DNA of 64,000 nucleotides, from positions 6,510,001-6,574,000 of the forward strand of contig CBDCVZ010000010.1 in assembly GCA_965223215.1 (NCBI GenBank), in the 5' to 3' direction. The notes under the pieces were generated by a model, which worked only from the letters and a program-made list of their open reading frames with translations, had not been told where the DNA came from and searched no databases. The position numbers and the translations under genes were made by a program. Of this stretch, positions 9,263 to 19,450 are shown in pieces (position 1 is the first letter of the stretch; every line of letters begins with the position of its first letter). The stretch comes from JABDMH01 sp965223215 (GTDB taxonomy: Bacteria; Bacteroidota; Bacteroidia; Chitinophagales; Saprospiraceae).

Positions 9263-11845
9263 ATGAGATCCATCCTACTTCTATTATTTAGTCTGACATT
9301 TACCGCTGTCAGTGGCCAAGATTATTTCTTAAAAGAGTACGAACCCTTCGATCAGGAAATTCCAACACCTGAGTCATTCTTGGGCTATCCCATCGGTAAT
9401 CATCACACTCGACATGATCAGATTGTTGCCTACTTTGAAACCTTAGCTGAGAGATCCGATCGAGCATCCTTAGACACGTACGGAATGACGTACGGACATC
9501 GGAAATTAATTCTCTTGACCATAAGTTCAGACGATCATTTGGTCCATATAGAATCCATTCAAGAGCATCACCTCGAGTACCTCGATCCAACTAAGTCCAA
9601 GGAGGAGCTTTCCGACATACCAGTGATCGTCAATTTGGGATATAATGTTCATGGCAATGAACCTTCTGGGGGTGAGGCAGCACTGCTTACAGCCTATATT
9701 TTAGTTGCTTCCAATCATCCAGATATTGTGAAGTACCGCAAGGAAGCCGTTTTTTTTATTGACCCTGTCATTAATCCAGATGGTCGGGATCGCCATACGC
9801 ACTGGGCAAATATGTACAAGGGCTCGCCATTGGTTTCAGATCCATTAGACATAGAACACAATGAGGGCTGGCCAAGGGGACGCACCAATCACTATTGGTT
9901 TGATCTCAACCGAGACTGGTGGCTTGCCATCCATCCGGAGAGCCGTGGGAAATTAAATTGGTACCATCAATGGTATCCAAATGTCGTGACCGACTTCCAC
10001 GAAATGGGAACGAACAGCTCTTATTTTTTTGAACCGATGAAAACCAATGGTTCAAAAGATCCTGTGATGCCAGTTGAAAATTACACGACACTAAACGATA
10101 CGTTTGCTAGATATTTTGCTGGGGGACTGGATGATATTGGTTCACTATATTTCACGAAAGAGGTTTTTGATGGTACGTATCCTGGATATGGATCTTCATA
10201 TCCAGACTTACAGGGTGGATTGGGGTTATTATTCGAACAAGCCACTTCGCGAGGTCACCTTCAGAAAACGCCCTTGGGTGACTTGTCGTTTGCCTTTACG
10301 ATTCGAAACCAGCTGGTTTGCGCAATGGCCACCATCAGGGCATCGGTGGAGCAGAAGAATTTACTTTATAATTATCAGCATGATTTTTTCAGGACGGGCC
10401 GATCGGAAGGTAAAGCAGATAAGAATCGTGGATATGTTTTTGGGGATCCTGCAGATCCCAGCCGAGTAAAAGCCTTTATTGACAAATTACTAATTCATCG
10501 TGTAAAATTATTTCAACTTAATAGAGATGTTGAAATCGATGGACGTCAATTTAAGGCAAAAGAGAGTTATGTGGTTCCGACCGATCAATTGCAATATCGA
10601 ATGGTCCGAAACATTTTTGAGACGTATCGTGAATATGCAGATAGTGTCTTTTATGATGCGTCAGCATGGTCGCTGGTGAATTTTTACAACATTCCTTATG
10701 CAGGCTCAGAGGAGGAATTGGACTTGGGAATGGAGATTACTGCCATTGATGATTTGAAGCGGCCTTCGGTGTCACTCGTGAAGTCAGACTATGCTTATAT
10801 CATACCCTGGAACGATTATCAGGCTCCGGCTTTATTGTACCAGCTGCTGGATAACGATGTAAGGGTCTTGAGCGCCTTCAAGCCGTTCGCAGCCAATTTG
10901 AGTTCGGGCCCAATAGATTTCAATTATGGTACGCTTATGATTCCGGTGGCCAAACAGGCAGTGAACTCAGACAGCCTTTTCGCAATTCTCCAAAGGGCCA
11001 GCGGCGATCATCACCTTCCGATTTTTGCGGCACATACGGGATATAGCCTGCAAGGTATTGATCTGGGCAGCCGATATTTTAATGTTGTGAGTAAGCCCAA
11101 GGTATTGTTATTGGTGGGTGAGGGAGTATCTTCTTATGAAGCGGGTGAAGTGTGGCACTTAATGGATCAACGGGTGAAGATGCCAATCACTAAAGTTGAT
11201 CTACGAATCTTCGATCGAATTAACTGGTCTAAATATAACACGTTGATTATGGTGAGCGGAAGCTATCCTCAGCTCGATTCATCACAACGGTTGAAGATTG
11301 GTCAATGGATATCCGATGGCAATACATTGATCACTACCCGTCAGGCTTCTTCATGGGCGATTAAGAAGAAATTAGTTAAGCACCAGTTGATTGAAGAAAA
11401 GAAGGACGAGGCAGCGGACTCGGCCAAGACGTTCGAAAGAGGCGCTTACGTCGATGCCAGGGAAGAGATTGGCAGAGAGTCGGTAGGTGGCGCCATATTT
11501 TCGGTAGATCTTGACTTGACACATCCATTGGCATTTGGCTATCAACGTCCATCTTTGCCTGTCTACCGCAATAGTACGGTTTGGTTGGCACCTACTGAAA
11601 ATCGATATAGCACGGTCGCAAAATATTCTGAGGAACCGCACATCGATGGTTTCATAACTGAAAAAAACCTCAAAGAGTTTCTCTTACCAAGTGCCTCATT
11701 GGTTGTTGTACCCAAAGGGAGTGGTCGAGTAATTATGTTTGCAGAGAATCCGAATTTTCGAGGATCATGGTATGGCACCAATCGGTTGTTTCTCAATGCG
11801 ATATTGCTAGGAGAGCACATTGATGTGCCACAACCAAATCGGTAG
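9263..11845 (+). CDS. M14-family zinc carboxypeptidase, secreted
   Basis: Exported metallopeptidase of 860 residues. It has a signal peptide (about 1-18, ending AVSGQ) and a catalytic M14 domain in the first half: zinc ligands His130 and Glu133 in NVHGNEPSGGE, the INPDGRDR segment, and a third ligand His246 in VTDFHEMG. The second half (about 480-860) lacks the motifs and includes a DJ-1/glutamine-amidotransferase-like stretch (PKVLLLVGEGVSSYEAGEVW), an arrangement known from long Bacteroidota M14 proteins. The expected role is peptide degradation in the periplasm or outside. It is monocistronic as far as can be seen. Confidence 0.9.
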   Translation: MRSILLLLFSLTFTAVSGQDYFLKEYEPFDQEIPTPESFLGYPIGNHHTRHDQIVAYFETLAERSDRASLDTYGMTYGHRKLILLTISSDDHLVHIESIQEHHLEYLDPTKSKEELSDIPVIVNLGYNVHGNEPSGGEAALLTAYILVASNHPDIVKYRKEAVFFIDPVINPDGRDRHTHWANMYKGSPLVSDPLDIEHNEGWPRGRTNHYWFDLNRDWWLAIHPESRGKLNWYHQWYPNVVTDFHEMGTNSSYFFEPMKTNGSKDPVMPVENYTTLNDTFARYFAGGLDDIGSLYFTKEVFDGTYPGYGSSYPDLQGGLGLLFEQATSRGHLQKTPLGDLSFAFTIRNQLVCAMATIRASVEQKNLLYNYQHDFFRTGRSEGKADKNRGYVFGDPADPSRVKAFIDKLLIHRVKLFQLNRDVEIDGRQFKAKESYVVPTDQLQYRMVRNIFETYREYADSVFYDASAWSLVNFYNIPYAGSEEELDLGMEITAIDDLKRPSVSLVKSDYAYIIPWNDYQAPALLYQLLDNDVRVLSAFKPFAANLSSGPIDFNYGTLMIPVAKQAVNSDSLFAILQRASGDHHLPIFAAHTGYSLQGIDLGSRYFNVVSKPKVLLLVGEGVSSYEAGEVWHLMDQRVKMPITKVDLRIFDRINWSKYNTLIMVSGSYPQLDSSQRLKIGQWISDGNTLITTRQASSWAIKKKLVKHQLIEEKKDEAADSAKTFERGAYVDAREEIGRESVGGAIFSVDLDLTHPLAFGYQRPSLPVYRNSTVWLAPTENRYSTVAKYSEEPHIDGFITEKNLKEFLLPSASLVVVPKGSGRVIMFAENPNFRGSWYGTNRLFLNAILLGEHIDVPQPNR

Positions 11846-12058
11846 GCATTTTATCTCGGCCTGCCACATTTGCTGAAGGCAAGGGGTATAATGATGGGGT
11901 ACCGTCGACGGTCAAATAATGAATATCTGGTGGTGGTCACCTGTGTCTCTAAAACTTGCCTTTTGCCTGGCTGTGGATTGGTGAAGGCGTTCAACCAACG
12001 GAAGTGGCTTGAGCACCCAATTATCTTGGGTAGGCCTGCCGAAGATTTGGTTTAAAAT

Positions 12059-12436
12059 TTGTTAGTCTATTGGGGAAGTAGTACCTCTATTTTGAAAGGG
12101 TCGCATCATATTTACGTGGTCGAATTGAGCCGGGATGTGTGGCATCATTCTCGAAAATTTCGATTTGCCAATCAACATTTCACCGGAAGGAAGTGCTGTT
12201 TATATGTCGGCATCACCTCCTTAACCCCATTGGAACGATTTGCTCAACACAAATCAGGATACCGTACCCGCAAGGGAATTAAAATATCCTCCTCCCTGGT
12301 TGAGAGGTTTGGTTTATATCTTAGGCCAAGTTTATATCGTCACCTAAACCCTATGTCGAGGCAAAAAGCCAGTCAGCTTGAAGGAGAGCTGGCGGAGATG
12401 TTAAAACGCAAGGGACATGCTGTCTGGTGGAACTAA
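12059..12436 (+). CDS. GIY-YIG-like small protein
   Basis: A compact protein of about 110-125 residues. The pattern HIYVVEL ... CLYVGITSLTPLERFAQHKSGY ... ASQLEGELAEMLKRKGHAVW matches the GIY-YIG nuclease fold: two strands, the arginine of the central helix and a distal glutamate. Whether it cuts DNA is unknown. The start is unclear: no ATG precedes the conserved part, only TTG codons at 12059 and 12092, so the N-terminus may be eroded or use a rare start. It stands alone between the M14 peptidase and the lipid enzymes. Confidence 0.6.
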   Translation: MLVYWGSSTSILKGSHHIYVVELSRDVWHHSRKFRFANQHFTGRKCCLYVGITSLTPLERFAQHKSGYRTRKGIKISSSLVERFGLYLRPSLYRHLNPMSRQKASQLEGELAEMLKRKGHAVWWN

Positions 12437-12503
12437 AGAATCTTTGGCTCGCTAGTGGTTTACGGGCTTGGAGGAGGATCGGCAACCGCTTGGTGCTGGT
12501 TGA

Positions 12504-13478
12504 TCAGCCAACGACTTCAGCCGTCTTCTCGTAGACTTCTCTAGGCATTTCAGATTGTACCTGATAGGTTCCATTTTCCATTTCCTTCTGAATCTGGCGA
12601 ACCGTCTTGCGAGATCCATCAGGGCTCCAACCGGGAGGTCCAAAAGCATACATAAACTTATGCTTCCAGTTTTTAGTGCTTTTCACATCTCGCCAAATAT
12701 CTCTGTACTCATGGGTTAGGATTTCAAAGGGATGATATGAATTTGGTGGATGGAGTACACCAAAGTGTGTTTCATTTCGCTCATCTAGGTCTTTAAAAGT
12801 ACCGAATAGACGATCAAATAGGTTTAGATATCCGCCGTGATTTTTATCCAGATATTCCAAATTTGATGAATGGTGGACGTGGTGGTGTTTGTGGGAGTTG
12901 AGGAATTTCTCTAACCAACCTAATCTTGGTACAAATTGCGTGTGTAGCTGAAACTGCCAGAACGATTCGATGACCATGCAGGTAACCACCATGATTGGAT
13001 GAAAACCAATCATCGGTAACCACATATAAAATAGCGGTTTATAAAATAGCGTCACCCAGCCATTTCGAACCCCGGTCCCTAGATTGTAGTGATCAGAAGA
13101 ATGATGGACGATGTGTGCCGCCCAGAAGAATCGAATTTCGTGATTGGCTCGGTGGAACCAGTAGTAACTAAAGTCATCGAGAATTTGACAAATGATCCAC
13201 GTATACCATGCCCATCCAAACGCCTGCCACCCGAAAATATTGGTTCTGACACCATCTACCTCAGGATTGAAGAAGTAGTAAACAGCGAAGAAAAAACCAA
13301 TGGTCATGGCTTTGGTGAAAAGTGCCAGCACGGCCGATCCCACGCCGATAGAGCTACTGGCTGCTAAGTCCTTCCATTCATACACTTCGCGCTCATATCT
13401 CATGCTGAAGAAGAGCTCAACCAGAATTAGGGCTACGAAACAAGCTCCTCCAATAAATTGTAATGTGGCGTGATCCAT
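12504..13478 (-). CDS. Sterol desaturase/fatty acid hydroxylase family protein
   Basis: Integral-membrane di-iron oxygenase of 324 residues. Histidine boxes are HRANH (His109, His113), HIVHH (122-126) and a later HKHHHVHH cluster (about 195-202), with hydrophobic segments before and between them. Members hydroxylate or desaturate sterols, fatty acids or carotenoids; the substrate here is unknown. It lies 60 bp downstream of a fatty acid desaturase on the same strand, suggesting a shared lipid-modification role. Confidence 0.88.
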   Translation of the reverse strand: MDHATLQFIGGACFVALILVELFFSMRYEREVYEWKDLAASSSIGVGSAVLALFTKAMTIGFFFAVYYFFNPEVDGVRTNIFGWQAFGWAWYTWIICQILDDFSYYWFHRANHEIRFFWAAHIVHHSSDHYNLGTGVRNGWVTLFYKPLFYMWLPMIGFHPIMVVTCMVIESFWQFQLHTQFVPRLGWLEKFLNSHKHHHVHHSSNLEYLDKNHGGYLNLFDRLFGTFKDLDERNETHFGVLHPPNSYHPFEILTHEYRDIWRDVKSTKNWKHKFMYAFGPPGWSPDGSRKTVRQIQKEMENGTYQVQSEMPREVYEKTAEVVG

Positions 13479-13538
13479 TTCGGTTAGTTTTCGGTTCTTA
13501 AAAAGGCATTTGGTTATGCTATACTGTAGGACAGAATT

Positions 13539-14522
13539 CTACATTTGCACCATCTCACTTTTGGTGATCATTCGGTTCAAATTGGGGTCGTATACTTTTA
13601 GTTTTAAGCAGTTGACAATTTCCCTCGGATGAAGCGAGGTGATCTTCGGCTGCTGGAGTTCCTCAAAGGTACCGAAAACTTCGGGTAATCTATAAAATGG
13701 AATGCGCGCATTCAGGTGGTGTATATGATGAAAACCGATGTTGCAAGTGAACCACTGCATCATTTTGCTCATCTTCATATAGCTCGAAGACTCTAGTGCT
13801 GCTTTGATGTAAGTCCAGCCGTCTTTATCTGCAAAAGTGACGCTCGGAAAGTTGTGCTGTGCATAGAAAAGGTAGGAGCCAATGGCGCATGCTATGATGT
13901 TTGGTAGCAGCCAGGCCAAGAGAAAAGTAAGCCAACCACCAAAGTAAAGTAAAAGGAAATATATGGTACCATGAATGATCAGGGCCGGTATTGAATCCCA
14001 ATGCCGTCTGGGATTTTTTATCAACGAGCGAAGGCACATACCATAAAAAAAGACGAAGATGTATCCAAGCAGGATGGTAAGCGGATGTCTGATAAAGAGA
14101 TATACCAGCCGCTCACCGGGAGTGGCTTGCTTATATTTTGCCACGGTGACGATTGGAAAAGAACCAATCGATGAACTATAAAGTTTGGAATTGTGATTGT
14201 GGTGATAATCATGCGACCGCTTCCAAATACTGGGTGGAACCAAAATGGCCAGACCAAAAATGGTAAAGAGCCATTTAGCCCATGTCTGGTCGACTAGAAT
14301 TGATTTGTGTAAGAAGTCGTGATACAAGACGAACATCCGCACGATCGAAAGTCCGAGCAAAACACCAAGAGTCAGCCTGATCAGCAGATGATTGATCACC
14401 AAAATTGCCAGCAGAGAAGCAACTAGTAGCAGTACGGTGACCAGGACCTCTCGAATACTTCTGGACAAATCCTCTTTGACAAAAGGCCTGGTGGCGAGAA
14501 TAAGGTCCTTACCCTTTAGCAT
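13539..14522 (-). CDS. Membrane fatty acid desaturase
   Basis: Di-iron acyl-lipid or acyl-CoA desaturase of 327 residues. Three histidine boxes are visible: HDFLH (68-72), HDYHHNH (104-110) and HHIHH near residue 280, with four or more membrane segments. I chose the ATG at 14522 because the longer frame up to 14852 reads through a low-quality N-terminus that would overlap the divergent ureohydrolase gene. It is followed on the same strand by the sterol-desaturase-like gene. Confidence 0.87.
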   Translation of the reverse strand: MLKGKDLILATRPFVKEDLSRSIREVLVTVLLLVASLLAILVINHLLIRLTLGVLLGLSIVRMFVLYHDFLHKSILVDQTWAKWLFTIFGLAILVPPSIWKRSHDYHHNHNSKLYSSSIGSFPIVTVAKYKQATPGERLVYLFIRHPLTILLGYIFVFFYGMCLRSLIKNPRRHWDSIPALIIHGTIYFLLLYFGGWLTFLLAWLLPNIIACAIGSYLFYAQHNFPSVTFADKDGWTYIKAALESSSYMKMSKMMQWFTCNIGFHHIHHLNARIPFYRLPEVFGTFEELQQPKITSLHPREIVNCLKLKVYDPNLNRMITKSEMVQM

Positions 14523-14715
14523 GGCACAAATATAGCGAGCTGTGCGGACTTGCTCGAAAAGCCACGAAAGACAGGCGCTCACCGTCGGGGTGACAAGTAT
14601 TGAGCAGAATAGATCCGTGTAGAGACAGCCGTAGTGATGCCGCTTATGCGCTCGCGCAAAACAAAATAAAATGTGAGCTTTGCAATGTTTGATTTTTTCA
14701 TTCGAAACAGGCTTG

Positions 14716-15513
14716 ATGATTAAGATAATTGGTGTTCCTTTTGATGCGAATTCGACTTTTTTGCGCGGTGCGGCCCTTGGTCCAGAAAAAATCAGACAGA
14801 TGGATGCGGGGGGGTCGGCAAATCGATTTACCGAGCGTGGATTTGAAATCATACCAGGTGAAACCTACCAAGATCTTGGTAACATTCCCTTCGAAATCGA
14901 GGATCCAAGGCAGGCTTTTCAGACGATCGAAACCAAGATTAGTCTTGCGATTGGGGATGGTTCAAAACTCATTAGTTTAGGAGGGGACCACAGCATAACC
15001 TTTCCCATCGTGAAGGCCCATCTCCGTCAATATCCAAATCTACATATTCTGCACCTCGATGCACATGGGGATCTCTATCACGATTATGATGGCAACCCGT
15101 TTTCACACGCATCACCTTTTGCCCGCATCTTGGAACTTGGCCAATTAGCCAGCTTAACCCAAGTCGGTATCCGGACCCTAAATTCGCATCAATGGAAACA
15201 AGCAATAAAATTTGGTGTGCAGGTAATCGAAATGAAGGACCATCATCTTTCGAAGCTCAAGGCCCTGCAAGGACCACTATACATCTCACTGGATTTAGAT
15301 GCACTTGATCCGGCATTTGCTCCGGGTGTTTCGCACCATGAGCCCGGTGGATTCACCACCAGAGAAATCCTAAGCATATTCCACCAAATCGATGTCCCAG
15401 TCATTGGTGGTGATATTGTCGAGTGTAACCCAAGCCGTGACACACATGATATGACTGCCATGGTGGCCTACAAATTCATGAAAGAAATGATCGAACTGTT
15501 GGCGAGGTCATGA
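14716..15513 (+). CDS. Ureohydrolase (agmatinase/arginase family)
   Basis: Manganese enzyme that hydrolyses a guanidino group to urea; most like agmatinase, but arginase or formimidoylglutamase cannot be excluded. From the ATG at 14716 the protein is 265 residues. Metal ligands are His92 in GGDHS, Asp115, His117 and Asp119 in LDAHGDLYHD, and Asp193/Asp195 in SLDLDALDP, followed by the HHEPGG substrate loop. The upstream TTG at 14680 adds 12 unlikely residues. TruA follows after 26 bp, so they are probably co-transcribed. Confidence 0.88.
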   Translation: MIKIIGVPFDANSTFLRGAALGPEKIRQMDAGGSANRFTERGFEIIPGETYQDLGNIPFEIEDPRQAFQTIETKISLAIGDGSKLISLGGDHSITFPIVKAHLRQYPNLHILHLDAHGDLYHDYDGNPFSHASPFARILELGQLASLTQVGIRTLNSHQWKQAIKFGVQVIEMKDHHLSKLKALQGPLYISLDLDALDPAFAPGVSHHEPGGFTTREILSIFHQIDVPVIGGDIVECNPSRDTHDMTAMVAYKFMKEMIELLARS

Positions 15514-15539
15514 TCGCCTAAAAAAGTGATGTTCAAGAG

Positions 15540-16328
15540 ATGCGATATTTTATGCATTTGCGGTATTTCGGCAAACACTATCATGGTTGGCAACGCCAAA
15601 TCAATACACCTTCGGTCCAGGGAGAGATAGAGAAGGCAATCAGTACCCTTCTACAGGAATCCATTAAATGCCATGGATGTGGCCGAACGGACAAAGGGGT
15701 TCATGCAAGCCAATACGTCCTTCATTTTGATGCAAGCCAGCAAATAGAAACAAATCTGGTAGCCCGTTTAAATAAATTTTTACCCGACGATATTACCATC
15801 TACGAAATTGCCCCCGTGCCCTCACAAGCCAATGCTCAGCTAGATGCCATTGCTCGCACCTATCAATATCACTTACATTTCACACCCTCGCCATTTTTAG
15901 TGGATGTCAGTACCTACCTTGACAAAGGACCACCAGATCTTGGCATGCTTAGAGAGGTGCAGTCACTATTTATCGGAGCGCATGATTTTAGGGCCTATTG
16001 CTTGCAACCAGACCATGCTAGCAGTACCCATTGCGAGATCATCTCAGTGGGCCTCAATTTTGAAGACAGGACTAGACGACTCTGTCTCCAATTTGAGGGA
16101 AATCGCTTTTTGCGTGGTATGATTCGATTTTTGGTGCAGAGCTCACTCGAGGTCGCATGGGGCCAACGTGACATCGATGAGGTGAGATCCGCCTTATTGA
16201 GTGGAACACCACTGACGCATCGTAAACAGGCTTTTCCGCAGGGTCTTCATCTTACTCGAGTGTGCTACAGCTACCTCGATTTCACTCCCATAACCCTTAG
16301 GTTGGGATTTGACCCCCATCAGATATAA
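15540..16328 (+). CDS. truA: tRNA pseudouridine(38-40) synthase TruA
   Basis: Converts uridines 38-40 of the tRNA anticodon stem to pseudouridine. The 262-residue protein carries the signature GRTDKGVHA with catalytic Asp51, the opening YFGKHYHGWQRQ motif, and the C-terminal EGNRFLRGMIRFLV motif. Length fits bacterial TruA. It is downstream of the ureohydrolase on the same strand. Confidence 0.94.
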   Translation: MRYFMHLRYFGKHYHGWQRQINTPSVQGEIEKAISTLLQESIKCHGCGRTDKGVHASQYVLHFDASQQIETNLVARLNKFLPDDITIYEIAPVPSQANAQLDAIARTYQYHLHFTPSPFLVDVSTYLDKGPPDLGMLREVQSLFIGAHDFRAYCLQPDHASSTHCEIISVGLNFEDRTRRLCLQFEGNRFLRGMIRFLVQSSLEVAWGQRDIDEVRSALLSGTPLTHRKQAFPQGLHLTRVCYSYLDFTPITLRLGFDPHQI

Positions 16329-16744
16329 TGATATGTATGAACATTGTTGAAACCTCACCTCGGGTAAGCTCGGAGATGTTTCTTCTTAATGTCTGAACTT
16401 AAGATCAAGGCAATGTGGGTACTAAAAAGCTGTTAATATAGATGAAGGCACTGTTTTTTTTATTGCAGTGGTCTGTGCGCAAAGACAAGAAGGGCTCCAT
16501 GACGTCATTAGCAAATGGGAAAGGAATCCGTGTCAATCGCTACTTGATCCGCAAACCCTGCAACCAGGAAGGTGAAGGTAATCTGGCAGTTTCACACTGC
16601 AGCTTAAGGATGCCTTTGTTTACAAGATATGTAAGTGCTCATGGTGAAAGGCTGGGGTAAAAATAGGGATAGCCACAGGTAGCTATCCCTTTGGTATTAA
16701 TGCCAATGTCTATTTCGAAGTCTCAGCAGAAGGGGTCAAGGCAA
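16329..16744. other. Intergenic region between truA and katG
   Basis: Convergent spacer. Apart from the hairpin at 16665-16690, which serves katG, I see nothing supported. A 72-codon plus-strand frame (16442-16660) shows no protein-like features. Confidence 0.4.
16665..16690 (-). terminator. Terminator of katG
   Basis: On the minus strand AGGGATAGC and GCTATCCCT form a 9-bp stem with an 8-base loop, followed by ATTTTTA. It lies about 55 bp after the katG stop codon. Confidence 0.8.
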
Positions 16745-18955
16745 TCAACCTAGATCGAACCTGTCGAGATTCATTACTTTGGTCCAAGCATTTACAAAGT
16801 CATTTACAAATTTAGTTTGAGAAGTTGCACTTCCATAAACTTCAGCTACTGCTCGCAATTCTGAGTTTGACCCAAAAATTAAATCGACTCGTGTGGCAGT
16901 CCACTTGAGATCACCCGTTTGTCGATCTGTGCCCTCAAAAAATTCCTCCTCGTCAGAAGTCTTCTTCCATGTCGTACTCAGATCAAGTAGATTGATAAAA
17001 AAGTCATTGGTAAGAGCTTCAGGACGATCGGTGAAGACACCGTGTTGCGATTGGTCATAGTTTGTATTCAACACGCGCATGCCACCTACTAGCGCAGTCA
17101 TTTCAGGGGCAGTGAGCGTTAAAAGTTGGGCGCGATCGACCAACATCTCTTCCGCTGAAGCCGCACAACTACTTTTGATATAATTTCGAAATCCATCTGC
17201 AACGGGTTCAAGAACTGCAAAGGATTCGACATCTGTTTGATCAGCCGTTGCGTCAGTGCGACCAGGTGTAAAAGGCACTTTCACATCAAGACCGGCGTGG
17301 GAGGCGGCCTGCTCCACTCCGACACATCCGCCTAAAACGATTAGATCCGCCAGCGAAACTTGCTTATCACCTGATTGATTCTGATTAAAATCGTTTTGGA
17401 TACCTTCCAATACGTTGAGAACCTTACTGAGCTGGGTTGGGTTATTGACCTCCCAATGATTTTGAGGAGATAGACGAATGCGTGCTCCATTGGCACCGCC
17501 TCTTTTATCGGATCCTCTGAAAGTAGAGGCAGATGCCCAGGCCACAGAAACCAACTGTGCTACGGTCAGGTCAGAAGCGGAGATCTTGGCCTTTAAGTCT
17601 ACAATGTCCTGATCATCAATTACCTCGTGCGTCATGGGAGGGATCGGATCTTGCCAAATCAAGTCTTCGGCGGGAACCTCTGGACCCAGGTACCGTGCCT
17701 TTGGACCCATATCACGGTGGGTCAGCTTAAACCAGGCTTTGGCAAAGGCCTCCTCAAACTCATCTGGGTGCTCGTAGAATCGCCTGGAGATTTTCTCATA
17801 CTCGGGATCAAAGCGCAGTGCCAGATCGGTCGTGAGCATGATGGGAGCATGCCGCTTAGATGGATCGTGTGCATCGGGAACCGAATCAGCTCCAGCTCCG
17901 TGCTTAGGTATCCACTGATGTGCTCCGGCAGGACTTTTGGTAAGCTCCCAGTCATAGCCAAAGAGATTCCAGAAAAAGTTATTGCTCCATCTGGTAGGTG
18001 TTGATGTCCAGGCACCCTCCAGACCACTGGTTATGGTATCACCAGCCATACCACTGCCAAAACTATTTTTCCAACCTAGGCCCTGTTCTTCAATCGAAGC
18101 GCCGGCGGGTTCTCGACCAACGTTAGATTCTGGTGCCGCCCCATGGGTTTTGCCAAAGGTGTGACCACCAGCGATAAGGGCCACAGTCTCCTCATCATTC
18201 ATGGCCATGCGTCCAAACGTTTCGCGGATGTCGCGGGCAGCTGCTACTGGATCGGGATTTCCATTTGGTCCTTGTGGATTGACATAAATCAATCCCATCT
18301 GTACTGCTCCCAATGGATTTTCCAGCTCACGATCACCGGTGTAGCGCTTGTCACCCAACCATTCAGACTCAGATCCCCAATAGATATCTTCTTCGGGTTC
18401 CCATACATCTTCGCGACCACCGGCGAAGCCCATGGTCTTAAATCCCATCGATTCCAACGCACAGTTTCCCGCTAGGATCATCAAGTCAGCCCAGGAAATC
18501 TTTTCCCCGTATTTCTGTTTAATGGGCCACAACAATAGCCGAGCCTTATCCAGGTTGGCGTTATCCGGCCAGCTGTTCAAGGGTGCAAAGCGCTGGGTTC
18601 CGGTGCCACCTCCACCACGACCATCGGCGATTCGATAGGTGCCTGCACTATGCCATGCCATGCGGATGAAAAGTGGTCCGTAATGGCCATAGTCAGCTGG
18701 CCACCAGTCTTGCGAGTCGGTCATCAATTTAACCAGGTCTGCTTTGACGGCTGCCAAATTGAGTGAGTTAAAGGCTTCTGTATAGTTGAAGTCATCTCCC
18801 ATGGGATTAGACAGCGATGAATTTTGGCGAAGAATGTTCAACTTGAGTGAATTGGGCCACCAATCCCGATTCGACGTACCTCCGCCTGCGCTCCGCTTGA
18901 TAGTGCCACCCGTAAAAGGACACTTGCCAGCGCCATTTGAATTGTTACTTTCCAT
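16745..18955 (-). CDS. katG: Catalase-peroxidase KatG
   Basis: Bifunctional haem enzyme that removes hydrogen peroxide. The 736-residue protein has both halves of the duplicated peroxidase fold. The active N-terminal half shows distal Arg98, Trp101 and His102 (IRMAWHSAGTYR), Tyr224 (GLIYVNP) and Met250 (GRMAMNDEE), which with Trp101 should form the catalase-specific covalent adduct, and proximal His265 (IAGGHTFGKTHG). It has no signal peptide, so it is cytoplasmic. TACCTTTG on the minus strand (18986-18993), 31 bp upstream of the start, fits the Bacteroidota -7 box. PPK2 genes lie divergently upstream. Confidence 0.96.
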   Translation of the reverse strand: MESNNSNGAGKCPFTGGTIKRSAGGGTSNRDWWPNSLKLNILRQNSSLSNPMGDDFNYTEAFNSLNLAAVKADLVKLMTDSQDWWPADYGHYGPLFIRMAWHSAGTYRIADGRGGGGTGTQRFAPLNSWPDNANLDKARLLLWPIKQKYGEKISWADLMILAGNCALESMGFKTMGFAGGREDVWEPEEDIYWGSESEWLGDKRYTGDRELENPLGAVQMGLIYVNPQGPNGNPDPVAAARDIRETFGRMAMNDEETVALIAGGHTFGKTHGAAPESNVGREPAGASIEEQGLGWKNSFGSGMAGDTITSGLEGAWTSTPTRWSNNFFWNLFGYDWELTKSPAGAHQWIPKHGAGADSVPDAHDPSKRHAPIMLTTDLALRFDPEYEKISRRFYEHPDEFEEAFAKAWFKLTHRDMGPKARYLGPEVPAEDLIWQDPIPPMTHEVIDDQDIVDLKAKISASDLTVAQLVSVAWASASTFRGSDKRGGANGARIRLSPQNHWEVNNPTQLSKVLNVLEGIQNDFNQNQSGDKQVSLADLIVLGGCVGVEQAASHAGLDVKVPFTPGRTDATADQTDVESFAVLEPVADGFRNYIKSSCAASAEEMLVDRAQLLTLTAPEMTALVGGMRVLNTNYDQSQHGVFTDRPEALTNDFFINLLDLSTTWKKTSDEEEFFEGTDRQTGDLKWTATRVDLIFGSNSELRAVAEVYGSATSQTKFVNDFVNAWTKVMNLDRFDLG

Positions 18956-19450
18956 TTGACTTATTTGATTATTTTCTTAACACTCCAAAGGTAGCATAAT
19001 GCAGTTTTATTGATCTTATGCACCAATAAAGAAATCTTATAGCGAGACTGAGTAAGACCTTTGCTGGTGTGATATTTGTCATTTGACTGAAGCTGGACCT
19101 TACTGTACGGCGAAAGATATCTTTGCATGGCTCCCTGTCGAGTTGGTAAGAAAAAGCACAGTGTAAAATGAAAGTGATACATTTAACCCAACATTGAGAA
19201 AGAATCTAACATTGGGGAGCCTTCTGATTAGAAGTTGAAAAAATGAACCGAGATCTTGGATTACTGGTGTAAATCAGGTAGCGGCTTTAAAAGGGCAGAA
19301 ATTGAGGTGACATGATCCCCGAATAAGAACCACACATGAGAGACGTGCGACTAGCAATAAATTCCCTCTTGTTGTGGGCTTGCGAAAAGGGTTTGGTGAC
19401 AGCGATCACTGGGGCCCTAACTTATAGGTAAAGCGGAATAATTATAAAGG
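18956..19450. other. Divergent intergenic region katG / PPK2
   Basis: No gene is supported; a 73-codon minus-strand frame (18961-19182) is basic, low-quality and has no start signal. The region must hold promoters for katG (minus) and the PPK2 pair (plus). AAAGG just before the ATG at 19451 may be a ribosome binding site. Confidence 0.4.

Noticed and set aside
11870..12055. A 61-codon frame after the M14 gene.
   Set aside because: No ribosome binding site, no family, and poor composition.
14523..14852. N-terminal extension of the desaturase frame (110 codons).
   Set aside because: It would overlap the divergent ureohydrolase gene and its translation is poor; the ATG at 14522 fits the family.
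16442..16660. A 72-codon frame between truA and katG.
   Set aside because: Basic, low-complexity translation without a start signal.
18961..19182. A 73-codon minus frame in the katG promoter region.
   Set aside because: Not protein-like, and it occupies the divergent promoter space.
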